DNA of 64,000 nucleotides. Source: Streptomyces lavendulae subsp. lavendulae (GTDB lineage Bacteria > Actinomycetota > Actinomycetes > Streptomycetales > Streptomycetaceae). Under the pieces are notes generated by a model. That model worked only from the letters and a program-made list of their open reading frames with translations, searched no databases and had not been told where the DNA came from. The position numbers and the translations under genes were made by a program. Positions 9,132 to 16,946 of this stretch are shown here, piece by piece. Numbering within the stretch: position 1 is the first letter of the stretch; the number at the start of each line of letters is the position of its first letter. The stretch lies in assembly GCF_002803845.1 (NCBI RefSeq), contig NZ_CP024985.1, positions 5,529,501 to 5,593,500 on the forward strand, given 5' to 3'.

Positions 9132-9634
9132 CCCCCACCCCGCCCGCGTCCGCCTCCGCATCCTCGCCCGGGTCCCCCGCCACGCCGCCGCGCGGCCGCC
9201 GGGAACAGCTCGGACAGATCTTCCGCTTCGCCCTCGTGGGCGGGGTCAACACCGGCACCTTCTTCGCGCTCTACCTGCTGCTGCACCCGTGGATGCCGTA
9301 CTTCGCGGCGTACACGCTGGCCTTCGTGCTGTCGATGATCGGGTCGTTCTTCATGAACACCTACTTCACCTACCGCACCCGGCCCACCTGGAAGAAGTTC
9401 CTGCTCTTCCCGCTGACCAACGTCACGAACTACGTGATCCAGTCCGTCGGCCTCTACGCCCTCGTCACCTGGGCCGGGATGGACACCCGCATCGCGCCGC
9501 TGGTCGCGGCCGTCGTGGCCATCCCGTTCACCTTCCTGCTCTCGCGCAAGATCCTCATCCCGGGGACCGCCGCGGGCGCGGGGGACGGGGGGCGGACCGG
9601 AGCCGAGCCCGAGCGGTCCTCGTCCACGGTCTGA
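9128..9634 (+). CDS. GtrA family membrane protein
   Basis: A 168-residue integral membrane protein with four hydrophobic helices and the GtrA signature FALVGGVNTGTFFAL near residue 35. A second signature, NTYFTYR, follows helix 2. The N-terminal 30 residues are Pro/Ser/Ala rich. GtrA proteins are thought to flip, or help flip, polyprenyl-phosphate-linked sugars made by the adjacent GtrB-type enzyme. The ATGA overlap with the upstream gene supports that partnership. The tail after helix 4 is low complexity. Family call is firm; transported sugar unknown. Confidence 0.88.
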   Translation: MTPTPPASASASSPGSPATPPRGRREQLGQIFRFALVGGVNTGTFFALYLLLHPWMPYFAAYTLAFVLSMIGSFFMNTYFTYRTRPTWKKFLLFPLTNVTNYVIQSVGLYALVTWAGMDTRIAPLVAAVVAIPFTFLLSRKILIPGTAAGAGDGGRTGAEPERSSSTV

Positions 9635-9712
9635 AACCGGCGGGCGCCCCCGCCGCGCCACCCCGTAGATTGGGCCGGTCGAACGGATCGGTCGGTTGGT
9701 GAGGGGAAAGAC

Positions 9713-10840
9713 GTGTCAACGGCTAGGCAAGGTGTCGTGGACGCCCGCAGGATCGTGGTCAAGGTCGGCTCCTCCTCCCTGACCACCGCGGCGGGCGGAC
9801 TCGACGCCGACCGGGTGGACGCGCTGGTCGACGTACTCGCCAAGGCCCGCAGCGGCGGGGAGAAGGAGATCGTCCTGGTCTCCTCCGGCGCCATCGCCGC
9901 CGGACTCTCCCCACTCGGCCTGGCCCGCCGCCCCAAGGACCTCGCCCGCCAGCAGGCCGCCGCCAGCGTCGGCCAGGGCCTCCTCGTCGCCCGGTACACC
10001 GCCTCCTTCGCCCGCTACGGCATCCGCGTCGGCCAGGTCCTGCTCACCACCGACGACACCAGCCGGCGCGCCCACTACCGCAACGCCTACCGGACCCTGG
10101 ACCAGCTGCTGGCCATGGGCGCCCTGCCCGTCGTCAACGAGAACGACACCGTCGCCACGGACGAGATCCGCTTCGGCGACAACGACCGGCTGGCGGCCCT
10201 GGTGGCCCACCTCGTACGCGCCGACCTCCTGGTCCTCCTCTCCGACGTCGACGGCCTCTACGACGGGGACCCCTCCCTGCCCGGGACCACCCGCATCGAC
10301 GAGGTGCACGGCCCCGAGGACATCGCGCACGTCTCCATCGGCAGCGCGGGCAAGGCCGGCGTCGGCACCGGCGGCATGGTCACCAAGGTCGAGGCCGCCC
10401 GGATCGCCGCCGCCGCCGGGATTCCCGTCGTCCTCACCTCCGCCAGCCAGGCCGCCGACGCCCTGACCGGACGCCCGACCGGCACCCACTTCCACGCCAC
10501 CGGCCGCCGCTCCGCCGACCGGCTGCTGTGGCTCCAGCACGCGTCGACCCCGCAGGGGCACCTCGTCCTGGACGACGGCGCCGTGCGGGCCGTCACCGAA
10601 CGGGGCAGCTCGCTGCTGGCCGCCGGGATCGCGGCCGTCGAGGGCGACTTCGTCGCCGGGGACCCCGTCGAACTGCGCTCCGCCGACGGCCGCGCCGTCG
10701 CCCGCGGGCTCGTCAACTTCGACGCGAAGGAACTTCCGCAGCTGCTCGGCCGGTCCACTCGGGACCTCGCCCGCGAGCTCGGACCGGCGTACGAACGGGA
10801 GGTCGTCCACCGCGACGATCTGGTCCTGCTGCAGGGCTGA
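9713..10840 (+). CDS. proB: Glutamate 5-kinase
   Basis: Catalyses ATP-dependent phosphorylation of glutamate to gamma-glutamyl phosphate, the first step of proline synthesis. The 375 residues comprise an amino-acid kinase domain (about 12-270; VKVGSSSL, VSSGAIAAG, NENDTVA, FGDNDRLAALVA) and a C-terminal PUA domain (about 285-370). GTG start at 9713 with GAGGGGAAAG 3-12 nt upstream. The partner enzyme ProA is encoded at 11626, with one small gene and a repeat-containing gap between them. The order proB-small gene-proA is, as I recall it, common in Streptomyces. Confidence 0.96.
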   Translation: MSTARQGVVDARRIVVKVGSSSLTTAAGGLDADRVDALVDVLAKARSGGEKEIVLVSSGAIAAGLSPLGLARRPKDLARQQAAASVGQGLLVARYTASFARYGIRVGQVLLTTDDTSRRAHYRNAYRTLDQLLAMGALPVVNENDTVATDEIRFGDNDRLAALVAHLVRADLLVLLSDVDGLYDGDPSLPGTTRIDEVHGPEDIAHVSIGSAGKAGVGTGGMVTKVEAARIAAAAGIPVVLTSASQAADALTGRPTGTHFHATGRRSADRLLWLQHASTPQGHLVLDDGAVRAVTERGSSLLAAGIAAVEGDFVAGDPVELRSADGRAVARGLVNFDAKELPQLLGRSTRDLARELGPAYEREVVHRDDLVLLQG

Positions 10841-10924
10841 GGTTCGGCAAAACCGCCGCGCGGAGGGCCGGGGACTGGTCAACTGTGAGGGGCGGACACG
10901 CGTAGCGCAGACAGGAGGCGGCTG

Positions 10925-11338
10925 GTGAGACGAGCGCTGACCAGCGTCGGCACGGGGGACCGGCACGAAGGCGGGGACGGGGACGCGGCCGCGGACGCCT
11001 CCCGCCTGTGGCACATCACCCTGAGCGTCTCCGGCAAGCCGGCGCCGCTGTCCGAGGTCCGGCGCGGGCTGGAGCAGCTCGCGCACGACCACCCCTTCCT
11101 GCTGACCAGCCGGTACGCCGACGACCACGCGGAGATCCGGTACTGGGAGGAGGCCCGCGACCTCCACGACGCGGCCGCCGTCGCGCTGCGGCTCTGGGGC
11201 GAACACCGCTCGACGGCGCAGCTGCCGCCGTGGGAGATCGTCGGCCTGGAGGTCATCGACCGCGCCACCTACCACCAACGCGTGGCAGAGGGCTACGGCC
11301 CGCCCCCGGCCCATCCGGTGGGCGTCCACCCGTACTGA
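10925..11338 (+). CDS. Conserved hypothetical protein between proB and proA
   Basis: A 137-residue soluble protein starting at GTG 10925 with AGGAGG just upstream. After a charged variable N-terminus, residues 30-125 look like a compact alpha/beta domain beginning RLWHITLSVSGKP. They include LEQLAHDHPFLLTSRYAD and end VAEGYGPPPAHPVGVHPY. I recognise it as a recurrent actinobacterial neighbour of proA/proB but know no function. There is no signal peptide, membrane segment or metal motif. Location suggests a role near proline synthesis, but no residue supports an enzymatic call. Confidence 0.75.
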   Translation: MRRALTSVGTGDRHEGGDGDAAADASRLWHITLSVSGKPAPLSEVRRGLEQLAHDHPFLLTSRYADDHAEIRYWEEARDLHDAAAVALRLWGEHRSTAQLPPWEIVGLEVIDRATYHQRVAEGYGPPPAHPVGVHPY

Positions 11339-11345
11339 CCACCCC

Positions 11346-11462
11346 GACCCCTTCGGGGGCGCTACCGCTGGATCTTCCAGCCCCGCCGGCGTTTGAGGCG
11401 CGGGCGTCCGGGAGCGGAGCCCCCGAAGGGGTCCGGGCGGAGCCCGGGGAACGGAGGAAGGG
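11346..11462. repeat. Intergenic palindromic element of a type dispersed in Streptomyces
   Basis: A perfect 15-bp inverted repeat (left arm GACCCCTTCGGGGGC 11346-11360; right arm 11419-11433) encloses the GC-rich core CAGCCCCGCCGGCGTTTGAG, beginning at 11379. The right arm is followed by GTCCGGGCGGAGCCC. Each arm also folds on itself (CCCC-TTCG-GGGG). From memory, this core recurs at many intergenic sites in Streptomyces genomes. It lies between the small gene's stop and proA and could act as a bidirectional terminator. Confidence 0.7.
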
Positions 11463-11613
11463 CGGGTAGGGGACAGCACCGCGCAGCGGCACGTACCCGC
11501 ACGCGACGGCCGGGCACCGGCCACGGGCAGCGGCCCCGCCCCGGCACACCACGCCCGCCAGGGCGACCCGTCTCGGGGGATGGAACCGCGGCCGCGCGCC
11601 CCCGCCCGGGGAC

Positions 11614-11619
11614 TACCCT
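11614..11619 (+). promoter_or_regulatory. -10 hexamer for proA (leaderless)
   Basis: TACCCT sits 6 nt before ATG 11626 with no Shine-Dalgarno sequence. This placement would start the transcript at the initiation codon. Confidence 0.45.
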
Positions 11620-11625
11620 GGCCGC

Positions 11626-12921
11626 ATGACCTCGCTCGACGACGCCACCGCCACCGCGACCACCGCCTCCCCCGTCCTCGCCACCGCGCGAGCGGCCCGC
11701 ACCGCCGCCGCGGCGATCGCCCCACTCCCGCGGTCCGCCAAGGACGCGGCCCTGCTGGCGATCGCGGACGCGCTGGAGGCCCGTACGGCCGAGATCGTCA
11801 CCGCCAACGCCGTCGACACCGACAAGGCCCGCGCCGCCGGCACCAGCGAGACCGTCATCGACCGCCTCACCCTCACCCCCGAGCGCGTCGCCGCGATCGC
11901 CTCCGACGTCCGCGACGTCGCGGCCCTCCCCGACCCCGTCGGCGAGGTCGTCCGCGGCTCGACCCTCCCCAACGGCATCGACCTCCGCCAGATCCGCGTT
12001 CCCCTCGGCGTCGTCGGCATCATCTACGAGGCCCGCCCCAACGTCACCGTCGACGCCGCCGCCCTCTGCCTCAAGTCCGGCAACGCCGTGCTCCTGCGCG
12101 GCAGTTCCTCCGCCTACGCCTCCAACGTGGCCCTCGTCGGCATCCTCCGCGACGCGATCGAGAGCGCGGGCCTGCCCGCCGACGCGATCCAGCTGGTCCC
12201 CGGCGAGTCCCGCGACTCCGTCCGCGAGCTGATGCGCGCCCGCGGCCTGGTCGACGTGCTCATCCCGCGCGGCGGCGCCTCCCTCATCAAGACCGTCGTC
12301 GAGGAGTCCACCGTTCCGGTCATCGAGACCGGTACCGGAAACTGCCACGTCTACGTCGACGCCCAGGCCGACCTCGCCATGGCCGTGGACATCCTCGTCA
12401 ACTCCAAGGCCCAGCGGCCCTCCGTCTGCAACTCCGCCGAGACCCTCCTCGTGCACCGCGACATCGCCGCGGCCTTCCTCCCGCTCGCGCTGGACGCCCT
12501 CGCGGACGCCGGGGTGACCGTGCACGGAGATGCCGAGGTGCTCTCGTACGCCGAGGAGTCCAAGGTCACCGCCCTCCCCGCGACCGACGAGGACTGGGCC
12601 GCCGAGTACCTGTCCTACGACATCGCCGCCGCCGTCGTGGACTCCCTCGACGACGCCGTCGCCCACATCCGCCGCTGGACCTCCGGCCACACCGAGGCGA
12701 TCGTCACCACCTCGCAGGCCGCCGCCCGCCGCTTCACCCAGCTGGTCGACTCCACCACGGTCGCCGTGAACGCCTCCACCCGCTTCACCGACGGTGGTCA
12801 GTTCGGCTTCGGCGCCGAGATCGGCATCTCCACCCAGAAGCTGCACGCCCGGGGCCCGATGGGCCTCCCGGAGCTCACCTCCACCAAGTACATCGTCACC
12901 GGCGACGGTCACGTCCGGTAA
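11626..12921 (+). CDS. proA: Gamma-glutamyl phosphate reductase
   Basis: NADPH-dependent reduction of gamma-glutamyl phosphate to glutamate-5-semialdehyde, the second step of proline synthesis. At 431 residues it is a full-length ALDH-superfamily enzyme. The catalytic cysteine is in RPSVCNSAETLLV (about residue 268). Other family landmarks are PLGVVGIIYEARPNVT, the nucleotide-site segment GTGNCHVYVD, and FGFGAEIGISTQKLHARGP near the C-terminus. ATG 11626 has a TACCCT hexamer 6 nt upstream and no ribosome-binding site, suggesting its own leaderless promoter rather than strict cotranscription with proB. Confidence 0.97.
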   Translation: MTSLDDATATATTASPVLATARAARTAAAAIAPLPRSAKDAALLAIADALEARTAEIVTANAVDTDKARAAGTSETVIDRLTLTPERVAAIASDVRDVAALPDPVGEVVRGSTLPNGIDLRQIRVPLGVVGIIYEARPNVTVDAAALCLKSGNAVLLRGSSSAYASNVALVGILRDAIESAGLPADAIQLVPGESRDSVRELMRARGLVDVLIPRGGASLIKTVVEESTVPVIETGTGNCHVYVDAQADLAMAVDILVNSKAQRPSVCNSAETLLVHRDIAAAFLPLALDALADAGVTVHGDAEVLSYAEESKVTALPATDEDWAAEYLSYDIAAAVVDSLDDAVAHIRRWTSGHTEAIVTTSQAAARRFTQLVDSTTVAVNASTRFTDGGQFGFGAEIGISTQKLHARGPMGLPELTSTKYIVTGDGHVR

Positions 12922-12998
12922 CCGGCACCCGAACGCGGTGTGGCCGGATTCCGGCTTACACCCTGCCCAAAGCAGCCCCCCAGGTCTACGCTGGTCCC

Positions 12999-13538
12999 GT
13001 GCCGGACGACGTGGGGGGCAAGCCGTTCCCGGACGACGGGGAGCCCGACGACGACCGCGGAGGCGCGGATCAGGAATTCGCCTCCGTGGTGTTCGACGAG
13101 GCCTTCGTCCGGAACGCCGAGATCCATGAACCGAGCGCGGCCGAGCGCCAGCTCGCCGCCGACCGGGCGCGCGCCGACGCGGAGGCCGCCCGCGTCGCCG
13201 GAGGCTGGGCCGGCGAGGACGACTACGGCCATCCCGACGGGTACGGGATCGACGACCCCGGATGGGAGCCCGGCCACTACGGCTACGGCTACGCGGAAGG
13301 CCCGTACGGGGCCTACGGCGGAAGCCTGCGCCCCTACCGCGGCCGCTCGCCCTGGCTGCGCCCGGTCGCCTGGGTGCTCGCCGTCGTGATGGGGCTCGGC
13401 ATGGTCGCCCTGGCCTTCAGCGCCGTCTACCGCAGTGCCGCCGGCGAGGCCGACCCCGCACCCGCGCCCGCCAGTACGCCGCTCGGGGAAGTCACCGGGG
13501 TCGGCGCGTTTACGTACCCCGTCGGCCGCCAACCCTGA
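12999..13538 (+). CDS. Single-pass membrane protein with SVVFDE-FVR motif
   Basis: A 179-residue protein starting at GTG 12999 (no clear ribosome-binding site). Order: an acidic N-terminus; the motif EFASVVFDEAFVRNAE (about residues 26-41); a charged helix; a Gly/Tyr-rich stretch (GHYGYGYAEGPYGAYGG); a transmembrane helix at about 119-143; and a short Pro/Ala-rich outer tail. The next gene encodes a larger membrane protein with the same N-terminal motif, so the two share an ancestral cytoplasmic segment. Function unknown. It precedes the M48 protease and LCP genes, a region linked in S. coelicolor to envelope and spore-wall functions; that link is inference. Confidence 0.75.
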   Translation: MPDDVGGKPFPDDGEPDDDRGGADQEFASVVFDEAFVRNAEIHEPSAAERQLAADRARADAEAARVAGGWAGEDDYGHPDGYGIDDPGWEPGHYGYGYAEGPYGAYGGSLRPYRGRSPWLRPVAWVLAVVMGLGMVALAFSAVYRSAAGEADPAPAPASTPLGEVTGVGAFTYPVGRQP

Positions 13539-13606
13539 AGGTACGACCCCACTCGCCCGTTCCGGAGCTGGGGGCTTCTCTGAAGCGGGGACAGCGGGGA
13601 GAAGCG

Positions 13607-14848
13607 ATGGCCGTTCCAGGAGATCCACCAGGCGGCACCCCGGAGGGCATCGGCGGGGGTGACGACGAGCTGCACCCGGACGAGTACCGGTCGGTGGTGT
13701 TCGACGAGGACTTCGTCCGCGCTGCCCGGCTCCAGGAGTTCTCCGCCCGGGAACGCATGGGCGAGCACGCCCGGGCCGTCCGCAGCCGGTCCATCTGGTC
13801 CGGAGCCGGCCCCCGGCACGGCAACGGCACCCCGGGCCGTGGCGCCCGGCAGGGCATGCTGCTCGTGCTGCTCATCGCCACGGCCTTCGCGGTCGCCGTC
13901 TACATGGGCCTGCGCAATCCCTACGTGCCCCCGGCGGGCGGCAGCACCGAGCCGCTGAGCAGCACCGTCGTCCCCCTGGCGCCGACCGCCGCCGTACCGG
14001 GGGGCCGGCCCGCGGACCTCTACGCCGACAGCCCCGCGGCCGAGTACCGGGTCGGGGCGGCCGGGATCACCATGCCGGCCGCGCGCCGCACCCAGCACTT
14101 CACCGAGAGCCAGGTCGTCGCCGCGCTGTCCATCGCCAAGGACTACCTGGTGCAGTCCTCGCTCGACCCCGACGTGCTCGCCGGCAACGCCTCCCGGCCG
14201 GTGCGGGTCCTGCTGGACCCCGGCCAGCTCGCGCAGTTCGACGAGAGCATGGCCTCGCCCTCCGGCGACGGCCGGCACGCGATCACCGGCTGGCTGGTCC
14301 GCTTCGAACCGCACACGGCCGTCGTGGCCGACTCCCGCGTCCGGGTCAGCGGCACCCTCGCCTACGAGGAGTCGAGCCCGGAGGTGCTGGAGGTCACCAG
14401 CGACCACACCTTCGTGTACGCCGTCCGCCCGGCCACCGGCCCGCCGACCGCCGCCGACGGGGCCTCGCTGTTCACCGTCCGCCGCGAGCTGCGGATGCGC
14501 TTCGACCGGGAGGACCTCACGACCGGCCGGACCGAGCTGGTGTCGGCGTACGTGATGGCCGGGCCCCAGGACTGCGCCACCGAGCCCGCGGAGGGCTTCC
14601 GCCCGCTGCCGGCCGGAGCCGGTCCCACCACCGTCGGCCCGCCCGCGAGCGACCCGTACGCCAGCGGCCACCCCAGGCGCACCGCCGGCCTCTGCGGCGT
14701 CATGGCCCACCCCACGGCCGACCCGGCCCCGGCGCCCCAGGATCCGGCGGCCCAGGATCCGGCGGGCCCGGCCGTGTTGCGCCCCGTACCGGAGACCCGG
14801 GACCCGGCGCCGCCGGGGGAGGCGGCCTCGGTCAGCCCTGGTCGGTAG
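13607..14848 (+). CDS. Membrane-anchored extracellular protein with SVVFDE-FVR motif
   Basis: A 413-residue protein with ATG 13607 preceded by GGGGAGAA. The cytoplasmic N-terminus contains EYRSVVFDEDFVRAARLQEF (about residues 25-44), closely matching the upstream gene. One transmembrane helix follows at about 84-103. The outer domain (about 150-345) has FTESQVVAALSIAKDYLVQS, a domain-boundary-like helix, and ends in a Pro/Ala-rich tail with a short repeat (AQDPAAQDPAGP). I do not recognise the extracellular domain beyond a conserved Streptomyces family. The 3' end overlaps the convergent M48 gene by 17 bp. A role in envelope assembly is possible but unproven. Confidence 0.78.
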   Translation: MAVPGDPPGGTPEGIGGGDDELHPDEYRSVVFDEDFVRAARLQEFSARERMGEHARAVRSRSIWSGAGPRHGNGTPGRGARQGMLLVLLIATAFAVAVYMGLRNPYVPPAGGSTEPLSSTVVPLAPTAAVPGGRPADLYADSPAAEYRVGAAGITMPAARRTQHFTESQVVAALSIAKDYLVQSSLDPDVLAGNASRPVRVLLDPGQLAQFDESMASPSGDGRHAITGWLVRFEPHTAVVADSRVRVSGTLAYEESSPEVLEVTSDHTFVYAVRPATGPPTAADGASLFTVRRELRMRFDREDLTTGRTELVSAYVMAGPQDCATEPAEGFRPLPAGAGPTTVGPPASDPYASGHPRRTAGLCGVMAHPTADPAPAPQDPAAQDPAGPAVLRPVPETRDPAPPGEAASVSPGR

Positions 14849-15935
14849 CCCCGCCCGAGCCCTTGGCGTCCTTGCCCTCGGAGCGGCCGGACCCGGCGGA
14901 CCCGCCGCCCCCCGCGGCCCCGGTGAACCGGTCGCGCAGCTTGCCGCCGAGGTCGCCCGCACCGCCCGCTATGTCGCCGACCAGCTTCATCAGCGGATCC
15001 TTGCTGCCGCGCACGGAGTCCGCGTAGTGGGAGGCGGACTGGCGGAAGGAGTCGGTCACCGAGGTGTCCTTGTCCTCCTCGCGCCGCGGGTAGTGGCCGT
15101 CCATGATCCGCTGGTAGTCCCGGTTCTGGGACCACTTCTTCAGCTCGGCCGCCCGGACCGTGGTGAAGGGGTGCGTCCGGGGCAGCATGTTGAGGATCTT
15201 CAGGACGGAGTCGCGCAGGTCCCCGCCCGCCTCGTACTCCTCCGCCTGGGCGAGGAAGGCGTCCACGTTCATCTCGTGCAGGTGGTTGCCGCCGGCGAGC
15301 TTCATCAGGCCCCGCATCGAGGCGTTGAGGTCCTGTCCCACCAGCAGCCCGGCCCGGTCCGCCGACAGCTCCGACTTGCGGAACCACTCCCGCAGCGCGG
15401 TCACGATCGCCGAGATCGCGACCGTTCCGAGCGGGATCCACGCCACCTTCAGGGCCAGGTTCGTCAGGAACAGCAGGACCGTGCGGTACACGGCGTGCCC
15501 GGACAGCGCGTGGCCCACCTCGTGGCCGATCACCGCCCGCATCTCCTCCTCGTCGAGCAGTTCCACGAGCGCCGTCGTCACGACGATGATCGGCTCGTCC
15601 AGCCCGATGCACATGGCGTTGGGCCGCGGGTCCTGCTGCACGTACATCAGCGGGACCTGCTCCAGGTCCAGGATGTAACAGGCGTCGCGCAGCATCTCGT
15701 GCAGGTGGGGGAACTGGGTCTCGCCCACGCGCACCGAGTCCGACAGGAACAGCAGCCGCAGGCTGCGCTCCGGGAGGAGTCCGCTCAGGGCCTTGAACAC
15801 CGTGTCGAAACCGCTCAGCTTGCGCAGCGCGACCAGGGCCGAGCGGTCCGCGGGGTGCTCGTACGCCCGCGAGGAAATGCCCGGGAACCTCCTGCGGTTG
15901 CGTGCCGGTCCCTTGTCGAATCCGATGTCCGTCAT
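14832..15935 (-). CDS. M48 family metallopeptidase (HtpX/Ste24-like)
   Basis: A 367-residue zinc protease. HEVGH is at residues 138-142, with the third ligand likely Glu189 in FRKSELSADRAG. A hydrophobic segment (about 152-180) may anchor it to the membrane. The C-terminal 60 residues are a Gly/Ser/Asp-rich tail. ATG 15935 is chosen over the longer frame (to 16145) because GGGGGAGAG lies 5 nt upstream and homology starts there. It is transcribed toward the two SVVFDE-motif genes, overlapping the second by 17 bp. Probable role: quality control of membrane proteins. Substrate unknown. Confidence 0.9.
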   Translation of the reverse strand: MTDIGFDKGPARNRRRFPGISSRAYEHPADRSALVALRKLSGFDTVFKALSGLLPERSLRLLFLSDSVRVGETQFPHLHEMLRDACYILDLEQVPLMYVQQDPRPNAMCIGLDEPIIVVTTALVELLDEEEMRAVIGHEVGHALSGHAVYRTVLLFLTNLALKVAWIPLGTVAISAIVTALREWFRKSELSADRAGLLVGQDLNASMRGLMKLAGGNHLHEMNVDAFLAQAEEYEAGGDLRDSVLKILNMLPRTHPFTTVRAAELKKWSQNRDYQRIMDGHYPRREEDKDTSVTDSFRQSASHYADSVRGSKDPLMKLVGDIAGGAGDLGGKLRDRFTGAAGGGGSAGSGRSEGKDAKGSGGATDQG

Positions 15936-16074
15936 AGCGCTCTCCCCCTCGATCGGCTCCGTCGCCTCACGTCCATCCTCTCCAACGCCTGAGTCGGCGT
16001 GAGGGTGCCCCGGGGCCCCGCATACGATGTGAGCGAAGTCTCCGCCCGCTCCCGACTCGATAGGTACCTGCCTG

Positions 16075-16242
16075 ATGAGCCTCTCCACCACCGCCCACAA
16101 CCTGGTCGTTCTCGCTGCGGAGGGCGGCGAGCAGCACGGCGGCAACCACGACAGCCTGAGCCCCTACCTGACCGGCGGCGGCGCCTTCTGCATCCTGCTG
16201 CTGATGCTGTGGGTGACCACCCGCCTCAACCGCGACCGCTAG
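16075..16242 (+). CDS. Small membrane protein, 55 residues
   Basis: A short ORF, ATG 16075 to TAG 16240-16242. The sequence begins MSLSTTAHNLVVLAAEGGEQ. A hydrophobic helix follows (about residues 33-50, GGGAFCILLLMLWVTT), then a basic end, RLNRDR. The hydrophilic-outside, basic-inside arrangement suggests a single-pass membrane protein. It lies between the divergent M48 gene and nadD. Third positions are strongly G/C, as expected for coding. I believe similar short proteins sit at this place in other Streptomyces. Function unknown. Confidence 0.6.
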   Translation: MSLSTTAHNLVVLAAEGGEQHGGNHDSLSPYLTGGGAFCILLLMLWVTTRLNRDR

Positions 16243-16290
16243 ACCCGGCTCGGTTCCGGTCCGGCCGCCGTGGACGTGCCACCGGGCCAG

Positions 16291-16296
16291 TAGGCT
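16291..16296 (+). promoter_or_regulatory. -10 hexamer for nadD (leaderless)
   Basis: TAGGCT, a good actinobacterial -10, lies 8 nt before ATG 16305 with no ribosome-binding site between. Confidence 0.5.
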
Positions 16297-16304
16297 CTGC
16301 GCTC

Positions 16305-16922
16305 ATGGGAGAGCAGGAAGTGCCTACGGGCCCGGTCAAGCGCCGGCTCGGCGTCATGGGCGGGACGTTCGACCCGATCCACCACGGACACCTGGTGGCC
16401 GCCAGTGAAGTGGCCGCCCTTTTCCACCTCGACGAGGTGGTCTTCGTGCCGACGGGCGAGCCCTGGCAGAAGTCGCAGCGGGCCGTGTCCCCCGCGGAGG
16501 ACCGCTACCTGATGACGGTCATCGCGACGGCCTCGAACCCGCAGTTCTCGGTGAGCCGCATCGACATCGACCGCGGCGGTCCGACGTACACGATCGACAC
16601 CCTGCGGGACCTGAGCGCGCTCAACGCCGATGCCGACCTCTTCTTCATCACCGGCGCCGACGCCCTCGCGCAGATCCTGACCTGGCGCAACGCCGACGAG
16701 CTGTTCTCCCTCGCGCACTTCATCGGAGTGACCCGGCCCGGGCACGTGCTCACCGACGACGGCCTGCCCGAGGGCGGGGTCTCGCTGGTCGAGGTACCGG
16801 CGCTGGCGATCTCCTCCACCGACTGCCGCGCGCGCGTCGCGCAGGGCGACCCCGTCTGGTACCTGGTGCCGGACGGCGTGGTGCGCTACATCGACAAGCG
16901 TGAGCTGTACCGGGGAGCCTGA
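16305..16922 (+). CDS. nadD: Nicotinate-nucleotide adenylyltransferase
   Basis: Transfers AMP from ATP to nicotinate mononucleotide in NAD synthesis. 205 residues. The HxGH-type motif is GGTFDPIHHGHL (about residues 19-30), and the ISSTDCRAR motif near the C-terminus is the family's SSTxIR site. ATG 16305 follows a TAGGCT hexamer by 8 nt, consistent with a leaderless message. GTG 16320 is an alternative start five codons later, with GGGAGAG and AGGAA upstream. The LCP protein gene follows 24 bp later, then rsfS. The pairing of nadD with rsfS nearby is widespread in bacteria. Confidence 0.95.
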   Translation: MGEQEVPTGPVKRRLGVMGGTFDPIHHGHLVAASEVAALFHLDEVVFVPTGEPWQKSQRAVSPAEDRYLMTVIATASNPQFSVSRIDIDRGGPTYTIDTLRDLSALNADADLFFITGADALAQILTWRNADELFSLAHFIGVTRPGHVLTDDGLPEGGVSLVEVPALAISSTDCRARVAQGDPVWYLVPDGVVRYIDKRELYRGA

Positions 16923-16946
16923 GCTTCCGGAGAGAGGGGCCCCGCG

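Noticed and set aside
11339..11625. A gene in the proB-proA gap
   Set aside because: The short frames there are low complexity and overlap the palindromic repeat.
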